The notes beneath the pieces are model-generated. The model searched no databases. It worked only from the letters and a program-made list of their open reading frames with translations, and was not told the origin of the DNA. The position numbers and the translations under genes were made by a program. A DNA stretch of 64,000 nt, taken from assembly GCF_901709675.1 (NCBI RefSeq), contig NC_051095.1, positions 9,143,956-9,207,955 on the forward strand, read 5' to 3'. The number at the start of each line of letters is the position of its first letter. The first letter of the stretch is position 1. This DNA comes from Syngnathus acus. Its lineage: Eukaryota; Chordata; Actinopteri; Syngnathiformes; Syngnathidae. Below are positions 1-13,875 of this stretch, piece by piece.

Positions 1-3000
1 TCCAATTGTTGCTGGCGAGGGAATTCTAACCCTCCCTTCAGCTACACGTGTTTACAAATACTTTTTAAGTGTCTTCCTCCTCTATGGCGCAACCAAGACA
101 CCAGGACTTGTCATAGTTGTATGTTTCCCTCTTAAGGGTTCAGGGGTTGTCGTTAATATTTGTCAATTGTGGGCTTGTAAAGCCCTTTAAGACTAAAGTT
201 GAGGGCTATGTATATGAAAAGACTTCACTGGACCCCCCCACAGGAATGACGTAACCACCACGTGTACCCCAAAATAGGAATGAAAAAGTATTTTTTTTGT
301 TCTTCATTCACGCAAGGGAGTCAAATTCAAGTGGTGTTTCACAATCATATTAGAGCTTGTAATTGGCTCAAAGCAGAGGAGTAATTCATCTGTTTGTGTG
401 CCTCTTCCAAGATGTATATTATGCACACAATTTGAAAAATGGTATGACATCATTTATGAGAAATATTTGGTGGACCCAAGTTTCACTGCTTTAGGAAACA
501 CTGTCCATGTTTACAGCTTCTGGCTTGTGGCCAGTGGACTTTGCCGTAGACGTGCGTATTCCTAACCTGGCCGGCGGCAAACCTCAGAGGCCTCGATGAG
601 TCACGAGAGAGAGAGAAGGACCACCGCAAATTCTTGGCAATGGAAGCTGACCAGAACTTTACACTGAACAAAGTAGTACTCGAAGTACTCGAAGTACCTA
701 ATTTTCTCAACAAGATGCCATACCCCAAAGGCAAATTTTATTAAATCCACTCAGTTACTTTATCAAGGCAGACAATGGAAAAAGATCTCTTCATTTACAA
801 CGCCAAGCTGGCTGCAGACTGAAAAGTAAAACAAAGAAAATACGAATCCTAAACATGCAGTTACCTTTCTGCTATCGCGCACACGTGAAAACCCACACAG
901 CAGAAAAAAACGGAAGAACCGAAGCTTTGATTGAAACGACTTTGACGGGATGAGCAAATTACGCTAATGACGCGTGTGTTGAACTCTCCCCGAGGCTCCC
1001 CATCATTTGATCACATTCTATAAAATGGACGACTAGTACCGACATGCACCCATGTTCCTTTCACATGTCAAATGGCTTTTTAGAGGTCCTTCAAGTATCA
1101 TCTAAACTTTCCCAAAACATTTTGACATTCAAAATGCTCAAAACAGCAAAACAATAAATGTTCCAAACGGCGCGGTGTGTGTTTGCAAGTTCCCATGTTG
1201 TGAAAGCACCCTGAATGCACCATGTTGCCTGCTAAGCAAGCGTGTGACATGAGTGTACGGAAGTGTGGAGCTCCCAATGTTGAGCAAAAATATTTTGACT
1301 TGCAAAAATGCACTCACAAATTCGAATGAACTTGCAAATATGTTTGAACAAATTTGTAGCTAAATGCTACGTAATTAAGTCCCCAGATGCGTCAAAGCGA
1401 CTAAAGCAATAGAAACGTCTGGAGAGAAAATGCATGATTATTATTACTGAAGGGTGAAGGAAGGCAGAGGAAATGAGAGCGAAGCCATGTTGAAAAGTGG
1501 AATCTTAGGAGGCCATCATCATTATATATATATAAAAAAAAATAAAAATACAGGCAGCAGCAGCAAAGTGTCTGCCATAAAACACATGTATGTTTGCTTT
1601 ACAAAGAGCTGTTTCCTGAGAGCTGTCCACAGTTCTCCACTTGGTTTTCAGGGAAACTGGCCTTCAGTGTGAACGTCTCCCGGTTCCTGTGGGCACCCTG
1701 CACATTCCTGACTGGACTGGTGTGGAATCAACGCAAGGGTGCCTGGCCAACGCCGCACAAAACGCACATTCTTTATTAATTGAGCTCGAGCTAAGCCGCA
1801 AACCCTCAATGCTGGCCGTCCAATCACAGCGCAGTAGGGAAGAGCAGGCTGGCCAATCACAGCAGCTAAATGGACAGGCACAACTTGGTCAACTCCAAGG
1901 TAAGCAAATGGAATTGTACAGTATTGTATGGGAAATAGAGCCCAAGCATATTTAGTCTAACAATATGCTAAACCTACTAAATACTTAAGTTATGCTAACA
2001 CTCTGCTCTCACAGTATCAAGATTTTTGTAATATTTGTTTTCATTAATTTATTTTCTTTTCCTAACTTTGGTCATGATTTTGTTCAATTTGACAGAAGCT
2101 TTTAACTGATCGGTTGATTATTTATTTATTTGTAAAGGATTAAAGATCGTTTCGACAAATACAGCTAACATTTTAAAAATATTGTAAATATTTTAAACAA
2201 AACCATTTTTGCAAAGAAAATGTTTGCCAAATATTTTAACAAACATTTTTTTACCAAGCACACGAGTTGTTTTTAGTATTAATGTGGTGAAATTACTTAA
2301 TTACTTGAAAAAGTAATTAATTAAGTTATTTTAACTTGGGTGATTATGCTATTAGGTTAAAACATACATTAATAGGATAAAATATTTAGTTGATTAATTA
2401 TGACTCAATCTGTTAAGAACAATGAAGTCAAACAGAGCAGTTCTTTTTTTGATCATTTGAAATGCTATGTCTACACCACGGCAATCATCATTAGACCGTA
2501 AGACGTAGTAGATGTCAGTCTTAAGTGCATCTCATACAGCATCACGTGAAAATAAAAGAAAACTAAAGTCTCTTTTTGATAGCTGTCACACGCGTGCACA
2601 CACATGCACACACCAACATAAACATCAGTGCTGCTGAGTGACACAACGACTCGGCCGGATCCGTTTCCACTTCCGTGAAATCTAAACATTGGTTTTTGTT
2701 TACTCTCATCCTGAACTGGGACCCGGCTGGGTGGGGGACGATGTGTTTATCTTTGTGTGTGTGTGTGTGTGTGTGTGTTTGTGTGTGTGTGTCAGAAAGA
2801 GGAAAACGAGATGAAAGACATGTCAACATTTTGGAACATCTTACTATCAAGAAGCACATGATATGAGCTGGATGCGAGATGTGCCACGGAGATATATACA
2901 AGACTCGGGACGTAAGGGTTTGAGGAGGGACAAAACAGGAAAAAAGAAAAATTCCCCACCCAGCATGTGAAAACCTGTGTCAGGTTTCCTCATAGACAAG

Positions 3001-6000
3001 GTCACCCTCTCTCCGTGTCGCCTCAGTGCCTCCACTGTGGTAACCCAATCTGCCGCCGCAGAAAAAAAAAGCTTTTTGTCGCATGAGAAGACTTAAACCG
3101 TTTCCCCGTAGTCGGCGTCTATTTTTCCGATGTTGTGTTGCAAGAGGTTGCATCAAAATTCCTCACAAACTCAATTCCTTCTTGCACATTTTTGGTCCAA
3201 ATCCATTTAAAGCAGCCTTTCATGCATTTTGGCAAGAACTTGCCGCAAAGGAGCACGAAATGAAGACAGGAAACGGGAGAAGAGCAGAGGACTCGGGAGG
3301 CTTTCAGACAAGAGGTTGCTTTTCTACATCGCCGACGAGCGAGGCCGACACCCGAGCCGTCTGAATGGGAATCGGATCATCTGTCAACACAAGGCACGGC
3401 CCGGATCCTGCCTGCAGACTGACATGGATAGGACACTTCCTCTTACGATCCCATGAAATGGTGGCGCAAATTGTTGCTATGGTGATTGTCGGTTACGACC
3501 AGGGGCAACAGGTGGGACTGCCCTAAAGTGCAAACCAAAGCCATTTTAACACCACCTGTTCATGTCAGCAGTTTTCAAATTTTTGGATTCGTGGATATTT
3601 TACATGATGAAATCCAAACATGCTCATGCCTGAAAGCCTGACACAACCAATCAAGCCAAACACAACAGTCGACCTTTTCCTCGGAGCCACAAATTTTACA
3701 ACCAATTGCTCCTGTTTTACAATGAAATACACACGAGGGCCTCAGGAATTTTTTAAGGTGCCCTTTGAGGTGAACACAAGGTTGTAAGTCTAAACCAAAA
3801 GCTGCTCGTCATTTCCATACTTGCTCCGGCCTCCTCTTGTATTATGAAGCATTCAACCAGGAGGGGGGTAAATACACAGTAACCCCCGAACTTCCCCTTT
3901 CCTCTGGAGGGGAAGCCATTTTATTGTGTTACACTGGGGAGGAGGGGGGGGGGGGCTGTAATTACTTGAATGAAAGGCTTTTCTCAAAAGCTGCGGTAAT
4001 TACTAGATGCACGACGAGAGGCTGGCGAGAAAAAAAAAAGGAGGATGAGGCCGAGGAAGGGCGGGGGTACTGAAAGAAAACATGACAGGCAGGTATTAAA
4101 AGTCAACGGGCGAGGCAGGAAGGAAGCAGCGAGCGGGATGTGTTGTAACAGAGAAAATGTTCAGCTGGGCCTGAAGGCGTGGCCTCATGGACACCAATCA
4201 CACAGCTCCTCCTGGGCTATCCTTTTGGTGATTTATACACCGACTTCTTTTTCTCTTTTTTTGTTCCTAGCAGAGAACGTCCCTCACCATATTCGCAGGA
4301 CTGAATAATTCTTTCAGACAGCGTAAATTACACGCCGCGCTTCCTGGCCGCTGGCTTGAGGAATGTCTCGCAGCGATGATGGAGGGATGGGCAACCGGAG
4401 CGATCAGTAAGAACCACGACAAATTTAATAACAGAGGCCTACAAAATAAAGCCAAGCTTTAGAATTAAAAAAAAAAGTAAGAAAATCAAATAATATGAAA
4501 TGAAATTTCGTTCCAATGCTCCCCCCCCAAAATTACGAATGAGAAATAGCTCAATATTTGCTAAAACAATGATAAATGAAATGAAAAGAAATAACCTGTT
4601 TAATAAATTATAATAATGTATGTCTTATGTTGATCGTGTACCTTTTCAAAGCCTTTACATACTTGAATTTTTTTAAAATCGACTTCTTGGTTTCGGCCTG
4701 AACAAGCATAGAGAGAACAGATGCAGCTGTGCCAACCACTATTCCACTGTTCTTCCCAGGTAAAATGTGAAGGGCCTAAAGTGAGACGTCAAAGTGACAG
4801 TGGGCAGTTTAGACGAACAGTTGTCAGTCGCAGCCTTAAAGAGCATGTCCGTCTATCAAATGATCTTTTTACAGGCCATCAGGTATCATTTACACACTTT
4901 CCCCCCCTGGTAGATCCTGACCTTGGAGAATGGCCCCTTTAGATGCCCAAAGAGCCCCCCACCCCTTTACATGGCCAAGCTTGTCAAAGGCTCTCCTGTT
5001 AAGGGCCCATGTGGAAAAAAAAAAAAAGGTGTGCTCTTAGCTTGTTATGTGACACGCCGGGGAGACGGGCTACAGGAAGGTGAGGGGAGGAGGAGGCTGG
5101 GCACACGGGGGCAACAATGGCTCCTCTCATGTCGGGAGGGCCCATCGGTTAAGTGTGTTTTCCTGCAATTTGAGAAAGTGGAATCTGGTCAAATTGGTGT
5201 CCTCTTGAGTTCCGAATACCTTAAGTTATGTGACCGGAAGGGGGTGGGCGCTTTAAGTGGGTGTGTGGACTGAGGGGAGGCGGCACCGGTGCTAATTGAT
5301 GCTTTTGGGCCAGGACTGAATGTTTCTCTGGCGACGCTCACAACATAATTCTCGACCACATTAGTGGCATGAGAGATAGAGAAATTAAGTGAAATTTCTT
5401 CCATTATAAAGTACAAAGTATAAAGTACAGAGTAATACGTGTCAAGAAAAAAAAACAACAAGCAACAACTGTAGAAGTGCACTTGCTGTCGTGCCTTGGT
5501 GGGCAGGGCGCGTTCAGTCAAACAAAGCGGACCCATCCAAATGTAATAAAAACGAAATGTAACACAATAACGCCATAAAAAAATACACTGAGAAAGTAAT
5601 CAATGTAATACTGGCACGAGGTGCAATCCTATCTTCACAAGTCGTATTCTATATCCTCGTCTTGTTTTTTTTTTCAGTCTCCTGACCTTGGCATGGGCGC
5701 AGTGAAACCCAACACTGCCCAGCAAACAGCGGCAGCAGAAATCTATTTCTGTATTTGTGTTACAGTAAAAATGCCGGCCCCCCGTAATTGAATCGCACTA
5801 GCCGGACGGAGACTGCCAGACGTGACCGCCTGCACGCTCCCGTCACGGCGGTTGAAGAACAAGCTGCTTAATAAGAATCATCATCTTGCGGCTAGCGCGC
5901 TTAGCACAATGTTTTTATAAGACTTTGCGCTGCCAGGCTTTCAACGCCAAGTCCACTTTGGTGTTAGGATTTTCTCAGAGCAAATTGCAGGACTAAAACA

Positions 6001-8055
6001 GATACAATCAATGTGTACATTTATTCAAGATATGAAATGTAAAACTCAGCGAGATAAAAGTTTCAACGTTTCCCCCTCCTTTTACACCAAATTGCACTTC
6101 TCTAAATGGCATCAAAACGGAATGGAGGTGCAAAGTCGACGATCATATTGGAAAGTGAGTTAATGGGGGGGGGGGTTAGGGGGGGTTGGAGAAACGCTGT
6201 CCAATATTGCACTTTTTAAAAACATACAGTAATGACATCCTGACAGTAATTAGAATTGTTGCCACTTTTTGCTTCTATTCATTGGACAATGTCCTGCTCC
6301 TTCTGGTATGCACACTTTAGCCACCTGGGGGCAATATAATGAATACATACAGATATGCACCGAGATGGTTCTCAGATCCTCAGTTCAGCTGTATTAATTG
6401 TTCTTCCAAAGGATAACGAATACATGCCTATGTTGTCATATTTAATCTGCCGACAGGTATTCCGCCATCTTTAGTGTTCAATGCTGCAAATAGGTGCAGT
6501 TTCCATCAAAGTGCTAAGAATAGGTTCCCAAGGGCAAAAAAAAACAAACACAAATAGATGAATTTGTGAATTGTATAATGTGACTCGGCAGGGGGGTTAA
6601 CTGTAAAAAATGCTAAATTTGATTTGACTCAGATTCTTCCATTACGGCTATGACAGGACAAGTGAGCAATTGCAAAGAAAACATTGAACATTGAAATTTT
6701 TTTTGCTGCTTCTTTATCACTCCACAGAGTCAACCTAGTGGCACGTCTTCTCTCCGCCAGAACGCCACGCCTCAGGTTGTGTAACAACTCCGGATCTCGG
6801 TGATTCCCTTTTGGCACGGACACAACAAGCTTGCCTTTCTAAAGATAGATAAACAGGTCTATTCACATGCTGTCAACTGCTCCATCTCCATATCAACAAA
6901 GCGCAAAACTGAAAGTCTTTGCTTCTTCCAACAACATGCCTCGCCTTCGCCAGTTCAACAGTAGGACTTTGCAACGAGTGCAAAACAACCAAAATGTACT
7001 TCTGGAGATCACTGACCTCTAGATAGATTTAGCTTTCAAAATAATATGAAGCAACAAATGTTTCCATTTGTGGCGCTCAGCAGTGAGGGTTCGGACACGA
7101 ATACGGGTGCGGGTGGCCCCTTTAACATTGCCAGCAACAGCTGGAATTTTTTATGCCACCATTTTGGATAAATGGCATTGAAAAATAATCGGAAATGGAT
7201 TTGAACAAGTAATTTTGCACTTTATTTTTTTACGATCTTAACATTGTCCCACTCTGTCGTACAGAAATATCAATTTGGAGAAAAACCTTTAAGAAATATT
7301 TTCTTAACTGTCTAAGTCAGCTGGCTAACTAAATCATGTTGCTCAGCAAATGGCCACCATGGGTTAACATTCGGCTAAAAATGTCCACCCTGTCAACAAG
7401 CTCATATTTTGCGCTTTGTGGGCACGCTGTCAGATTTTTAAATTTATTTTTAAAAAATGCGCTGCGCTTGACCAACAAGATATTTTTTTAACAGCGTAAC
7501 ATCTACTTAATACAATAAAAATAAGATCAATGAATCTCAGAATTTTGAGTAATTTGGGAAGATTCAAAGGCACCTGAGGGCGAGACTGACTGAACCTTTC
7601 GATGCCCTAAGCTTTCACGCAAACATCTGGCGTCAATCGGCTGAGGCGGAGATATCACATCCCTCTTCATCACATTTCCGTCTTCAAACGGTAAGCAAAC
7701 TTCCTGTACTTTTATTGTTGTTAATATCCCTCCCAGCTCATTTAAGATGAAGCCCCCTACAACCGAATCTCTAAAATGGCCAACAATTGGCATTCACTCC
7801 AGAAAAACATCTGCCATCTGCTTGCAATTGGAGCTGAGAGTCTCCTCAGAGATATGAATCTTTCGGGGGTGCAAAACGCTCTCCTATGAGGGTGCCTGAG
7901 CTAATTGTCCTTTCTTATCTGGATTTACGTCCTGACTAGGGCATTTAGAAAGTTGGATTGGGGAGGCGGAAGAAAAGAAAAATGCTTTGCTAATGATATT
8001 TATAGTTATACGGGTACAATGTGTGGGGATTCCATGAATGTGCAGCTTTCGTACA
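1..8055. other. Gene-free stretch
   Basis: No exon, RNA gene or complete mobile element is supported. It holds AT-rich tracts (about 1980-2460 and 4440-4700), one GT run, homopolymers and scattered open frames under 120 codons with no recognisable domain. Presumably distal afg2a intron, or intergenic DNA beyond its 3' end. Confidence 0.6.
2753..2792 (+). repeat. (GT)n microsatellite
   Basis: About 20 TG units with one TTTG interruption. Confidence 0.9.
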
Positions 8056-8100
8056 GTGTGTGTGAGTGAGTGTGTGTGTGTGCGTGTGTGTGTGTGTGTA
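8056..8100 (+). repeat. (GT)n imperfect microsatellite
   Basis: TG units interrupted by GAGTGAG and GCG. Confidence 0.9.
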
Positions 8101-8296
8101 AGGCAGTTGCGATTACAACTTTGATAAGGAGTATGTTGATGTTCTGGGGAAAAGCGCTTTGTCTGTGAAGCGTAACAGCGCCCTTGAAAGTGGTGAACCT
8201 GCGCCGGGTAAATATACACACGCACATACTCAACAGGCATTCAGGCCAGTGCTTTTAAAGACTGAGAAGGAGTTTTTTTCACAATTCCCAGGAGAA

Positions 8297-8867
8297 GGTG
8301 GGGGCTTCAAAAATGGGTCTCAACCCAGGGTTAGGGATTTTTTTTTTTTTTTTTTTAACTGTAGAATTGGGCCTGGGAAGGGTTCAAACAAGGGTTAGGG
8401 TTTACGATATGGTTGGGATTTCAAAGAAGGGTTCAAGTTTGGGTTACAAACCAGTAAGGCTTTCAAACCTTGGATGGGGTTTCATGACAGGGTTACAATT
8501 TCAAATTCAGGATTCAGTGTTCCAGGGTTTAGGTTATAAGAAGTAGTTAGCCTTTCAAACATGACAAAAAAGACGGTGTTCAGCGTATAAAGATTTCAGG
8601 CTAGGGTTTGAAATTCAGGATTTTAATCAGATTTGGCTTTCAAACAAGAATTAGGGTTTCAAGATTGGATTATGGTTTCGAAAAAGTGGAAGGGCTTCAA
8701 ATTAGGGTTTCAAATCTGGTTTAAGGTTTCGAACTTTCCATTTCAAGTTTGGATTTCAACATGACTGTTTCAAGACATGATTTGGTTTCACAAGAGGATT
8801 TCAAAGTAGTTTTATGATAGCGTTAAGGTTTTAAGTTCGGCTTTAGGTTTCAAGATCATGTCTACGC
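8297..8867 (+). repeat. Degenerate TTCAAA/GGGTTAGGG minisatellite, G-rich on plus strand
   Basis: About 570 bp of loosely repeated phrases built on GGGTTTCAAA and AGGGTTAGGG with spacing near 20 bp, for example GGGTTCAAACAAGGGTTAGG and AATTAGGGTTTCAAGATTGG. Many units carry the telomere-like TTAGGG. The same family occurs inverted at 31.4 and 32.8 kb. Confidence 0.75.
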
Positions 8868-8902
8868 ACCTACCTACCTACCTACCTACCTACCTACCTA
8901 CC
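8868..8902 (+). repeat. (ACCT)n microsatellite
   Basis: Nearly nine tandem ACCT units directly abutting the TTCAAA/TTAGGG-like array. Confidence 0.95.
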
Positions 8903-9651
8903 GAGTTGCCCCTTTAGGAGCCTTGGGGGAGGTTCAAAGTGTACTGATTGACATTGTATTGTAGTTATGTGTAACCATTCCATCATTGATAACAAAACAA
9001 CACATGATATTTGGCAGTACAAACATTCAGATCATGTTTAGAGCACCTTGCCTGAGGGCAAAATGACTGTAAAAGAATGACACCTTTTTTCTCCTCCTCA
9101 CACACTACATAGACATGCACGAAAGTGCGACACACTGCAGCCTTGCTGCCAGAGTGCAAGGTGAGGATCACAAAAGGAACACCTGGCAAACGCGGATGTG
9201 CTCCTCCTCCTTCAGAGAGCAGGAAGAGAAAGAGGTGCACCACTTGCTTGCCCCCAATCCCCTCCACCCTCCTGACTCACCTTTCACATGGCAGGCAGGA
9301 AGTGGCATTGAGAGCAGGAGCTGCATGTACACGTCCCAAAGCACGTACAACCTCAAATTCACAATTTGGCTGCATGCGATGGTATGCGTACTTGTATCTT
9401 GTAGCAATTATTTCACTTAGGAACTGAGATTTGAATTGTATGAATTTGTTGTATTATGTGTTGAGATACTATATATTACAAAATAATATATTTGACAACT
9501 TATATAAATCAAATTTATTTGAGGGTTTTACAATATCATCATAAAAAATAGTGAATGAATAAAACAAAATATGACACGGTATAAGGTACACTATTGTATT
9601 TTTCTGGACATGACTTGTGTTTGGAAGAAAGCCATCAAACAAATGACCCGG

Positions 9652-9653
9652 AA

Positions 9654-9688
<35 letters not shown>

Positions 9689-9691
9689 ATA
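9652..9691 (+). repeat. (AAAT)n microsatellite
   Basis: Ten tandem AAAT units. Confidence 0.95.
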
Positions 9692-10154
9692 CATTGTGCC
9701 TTTTATTATTTTACTCATATTTATTTCACCAATTAAATTGCTACAACAGGTTGTAAAGATCTTGTTGGCCCAAAGACCAACTTATGAAAATCTGGAGTGT
9801 TTTCTGGAGAGGTGCCAGCTAATGTTGGGGCATGTCCACAGGATTCTTACAAATCCTCATCTCTCAAAAAAAAGGGGGGGGACTTCTGCTATTTACTTTC
9901 CGCTCGCCACCTCTGAGACCTGGGAAACGCCACTCCTGTTAAAACAACACTCTGTGTGGCGACTTACATTTATAAACGAACATTTATGTAAAGTTGAGGC
10001 CTATTTGGGAAAACTCCAGGAGGGCTGACCCCCCCACGCTCCCTAGCACGGCTTTGCTGCGTTAGACACGTTTTGACGTGAAACCACAGTTTTAAAGTGG
10101 AGAATATAAACCTTCCTCAACAATCCAACAGTTCTTTTCTTTACGAGCGCTTGT

Positions 10155-11330
10155 GGCCAGTTTCACTTAACAACATGAATTTTGATAGGTGAGTCTGTCT
10201 GGAGTATACCCACTAAACAATTTATGCCTGAAAAGACACAGAAAGTGCTATTTGGGGTCAAATCGGAAATTTTAGACTACAATGGCTTGTCTAATGGCTA
10301 GCAAATAGTATATTTGAATTAGATGAGTGTCACTTGCCACCATGAAATTTGGTGGGCGTATCTATCATTAGGAGACCTTCAAAAATATCTCAAGAAGCAA
10401 TAACTGACAAAACATAGCAAGTCAGCTGATTTGGTTTGAAGTGGACATTTGAGGGTAATTTTGTTCTTTTCTCTCTTGCTCTTTAAAGACAAACTTGGTC
10501 AATAGACTGTACAAGGGTTAACAAATTTTGAACAAAACCGGTAGGCCAATAATAAAAATAATAATACAAAACATTGAGGCTTGAGAATAGTGGGAATGTT
10601 TGATGACTTGTCATAAAATGAGAAAAGCTCACTTCCGTTAAAACAACAAAAAATATAGTCAGCTTATGAAGAGAGTTTCACTTAACAGCCTGAATTTTGG
10701 TTGGCATGTCTTTCATGAGGAGACCCACCAAATGTCTTAAGAAGCCAGGGTAAAAAAAAAACACAGGAAGTCTGTCATTTTGGTTTGTAACATATTTTTG
10801 GGCCGCTTTACCCATTTCCAGGTGTCAATACATGGTGCAGACATGGCTATCATGAGGACATGAGCAAAAAGTCTCAAAAAGCCATGTTGAAAATGAGAAA
10901 GGAAGTCTGCCATTTTGCTCAGAAGTGGACGTTTGAGGGTCATTTGAGCCAGAGGTACTTCAAATACAAACTTGTACGAGAGATTTCACCAAATGGCTAC
11001 CAAATTATAACCTTGTTTACAGACAGTGACAGATAATGTGATGCTAAATTATTAAAAACATAATTTTCCTCATTGTGTGTGCAATGTTTAGCAGCAAAGT
11101 TTAATGACTCATCGTAAAATAAGAAATTAAACTGGCCATTTTGGTTCAAAGCCATCATTTTTGGGGTATTTGAAAACAAATTTATCAGAGATTTATTTTC
11201 AAATTGCCACTAAATTTGAATTACGCATATTAGACAGATGGGCATCACAAAATTTAATGATGTAACATAAAAAAGAAAACAAGCAGCAACTCAACTGTTG
11301 GGTCATTTCAGACTTTTGGGTCCCTTCGTA
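10155..11330. repeat. Long-period degenerate repeat cluster
   Basis: Recurring phrases: AATTTGGTGGGCGTATCTAT at 10344 and GAATTTTGGTTGGCATGTCT at 10690; GGAAGTCTGTCATTTTGG near 10766 and GGAAGTCTGCCATTTTGC near 10901; TTTGGTTTGAAGTGGACATT and AGAAGTGGACGTTTGAGGGT; CACCAAATGGCTACCAAATT near 10988. Order is kept but spacing varies (135-343 bp), so this is an old, disrupted tandem or nested repeat. Confidence 0.65.
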
Positions 11331-13599
11331 CTGTGTTTGTCATTTACAGCGGCCTGTCTTGGCGGCGTTTTCATTTTTAACCACAGCTGCTGTAACTTTT
11401 TTGGTATGCAAACTGCCAGAAGTCTGATTCCACTTTAAAATGACAGTTAAAAGGAGCTTATCAGTGGAATGCACACGTCGCCCGAATAAAAAAAAAAAAG
11501 GAAAAACCCTGCGACGATTGCAGCCCACCAGACATCCTTTTTGCCAACCAACTTCCTGTTTATACAGGAAGCCAACGGCTGCTTGGAGCGCAAGCAAACA
11601 GGAGGGGAGGCAGGGGGCGGGAGCCTGTGGAGGGAATTGAAGATAGCCTGGGAGCCTTCAGGAAGAGCGTGATACTGTTGCTATCGAGTATTTATAACCT
11701 ACGACCTTTACAGAGCCCGGAGAAGCCCTCCCTCCCCATTACTGTAACTCCCTCGTATTCTAGGCACCTGGAAAACATCTTCACCGAGAAGACTGCAGTT
11801 TATGTGCATATGTACACTGTAAAAACTAAAATATAGGCACAACAAATATTCCCAGGTGGAGAAGTGTGACTGCAGCTGGTGATTGGTTAGATAAATACCG
11901 GAGGCTCATATGGCACCTTGTGGCCTTGTAGGGGAAGAAGGGGGTGTGAGGGTTAACCCCCAAAAGCCTCTGCTGGTGTTTTGAGGGTGTCAATGGGAGC
12001 ATGGAAGCCAAAGGCCGTAAAAGTATTATACTATCTCAATTGCACCGACACACGTCGTGCGGCCAGTTCGCCCAAATTACACATCAACGTAAATAGTCAT
12101 TTCCTGCAGAAGGGCCAAAAAACCCGACCTGACAAAAAAACATGCCTCCCACTGAAAATGGGATTCCTAGTTGTGAAAGTCAAGCTATTTATGGTATGCG
12201 GCACTTTCCACCCACTGAAATACCCACTCCATTCCGGATTCCCCCCCCCCAACTTCTTTCCTCTGTTGCCTGACAGACGGTAAAAGCCACCTCCAGTCGA
12301 ACTGCGTGCCGAGATTAAGTTTGACAGACAAATAGCCACTCTGAAGACTGCGATGGGTTGTCTGTTGTCATAGCACATGTGCGCACACACCTACACAAAA
12401 CACACACACACGCACGCACACACACCATAAGAAAAAGTAATAGAATAAGTCAAATTTATTTCAAATGAATTATCCACTAATACAAGATGAAAACGTCACT
12501 TATCCTTATAGTTTTATGATTAAAAAAATAATCCCACCAATGTGTATTTATTCTACCTATTTATACTACGAAGACTTATTGTGCAATATATATTGGGCGT
12601 TGTTAGGCCAAGAAAAAAGTACTTCAATATCACACAGTCAGTCGTCTCTAACGACCTCTTTCGCCAGTTCGAGGTTCCACTGTACAAATAATTTGTTCAA
12701 AAGGTGTTTGACTTCAGCCGTTTCACTGTCGAGCACTTTTGACTTGCTGTTTTTCCTAGGTATAGCCTCCGCCATATGCACAACAAACTACTTTGTACAT
12801 CAGTGTGTAGAAAATGTGCCCTAAGACTGCTTTTCCAATTCCGCGTCGGGGGAGCGCTTGCAGTAATTCATCCACGATGACAGCCATATGGAATACTGCT
12901 CCGCACCGCCGCAAAATGCTACTCTCAAGTCCCGCCAACTGCGGAAAAAGAAAAAAAGCAGCGCATATCCTGTCTCTTGACTGCCAGCTCGATAAGACTG
13001 CAAATACTTTTCAGGAGGCGCATTAGCGTCGAATCCCCGGAGCTGAAATATGGCTTACGACTCCTCTACCAAAGCCGAAAGTGGCCCTTGCATCTAAACG
13101 TCGACTCTACACATATAATTTGTACCTATCGAGTAACATTTCTTCCTTCAACCACGGGTTCCCTGCGAGTTTTGGGGATACGGCGACTGTAATTGCACTG
13201 TTGCTTGAGTGACTCTTCCCGGGAATGGTGAACAACGCCATTCCTTGGGGTGGAATGCAGAGTGCATATTTGCCAGTGGAAATAACTGGAATATGGCAGA
13301 GGTGGGTCGGCGGCAGGGGGTCTTGCTCAATCAAACAAGCGACTCGTGCAGAGGTAACGCTGCTTTAATTCAAAATGGATGGCGTGCTGTTTAAGCACTG
13401 GGGCCAGACGATATGGTTTTGGACAGCTCGTGCGGAGACAACCACAATTCCCTCCAGGGTTGTATTTCTGCTGTGGACCCGTTCACATTAATGACTGCGC
13501 CTAGCCTTGATCCAAAGTCAAGTGATTTCTATCCATAGTTTAGTCTCAAAGACGTTATGCAAAACAAATGGTTTCTTTTCAGAAATGTAATGGTACCGT
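11331..13599. other. Gene-free stretch
   Basis: Mixed-composition sequence with a CA tract. Open frames here lack recognisable domains and convincing splice contexts. Confidence 0.6.
12384..12426 (+). repeat. (CA)n imperfect microsatellite
   Basis: CA-rich tract with CCTACA and ACGCACGCA interruptions. Confidence 0.85.
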
Positions 13600-13875
13600 A
13601 CCATCACAAAACAATAAAAACATAAACACAACGTTGTGGAGCAAGCATAGTATATCTGAATCTACTGTAAAAAGAGACTTTTGTACAAAATAAAAAAGCC
13701 CTATAATGTAGAAATGTGGAACAAAGAAAAAATAGGAACAAGCCAAAATAGGTAGTGTTGCTGACAAAGACGAAAGTACACAACATTGAGGAGCAAGCAT
13801 ATGACTATTGGAAAAGATTAGTTTACAAAAATGATGTGAGCAGGAACAAAAACTGGGTAGTTTTTTTTAGATGCT
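13600..13875. repeat. Two diverged tandem units of ~152 bp
   Basis: ACACAACGTTGTGGAGCAAG at 13626 recurs as ACACAACATTGAGGAGCAAG at 13778, and both are followed by CATA and a similar A-rich tract ending in a GGTAGT-type phrase. Confidence 0.6.

Noticed and set aside
8297-8867. Interstitial telomere repeat
   Set aside because: TTAGGG occurs but not as tandem hexamers; spacing is about 20 nt with TTCAAA phrases, so minisatellite is the better description.
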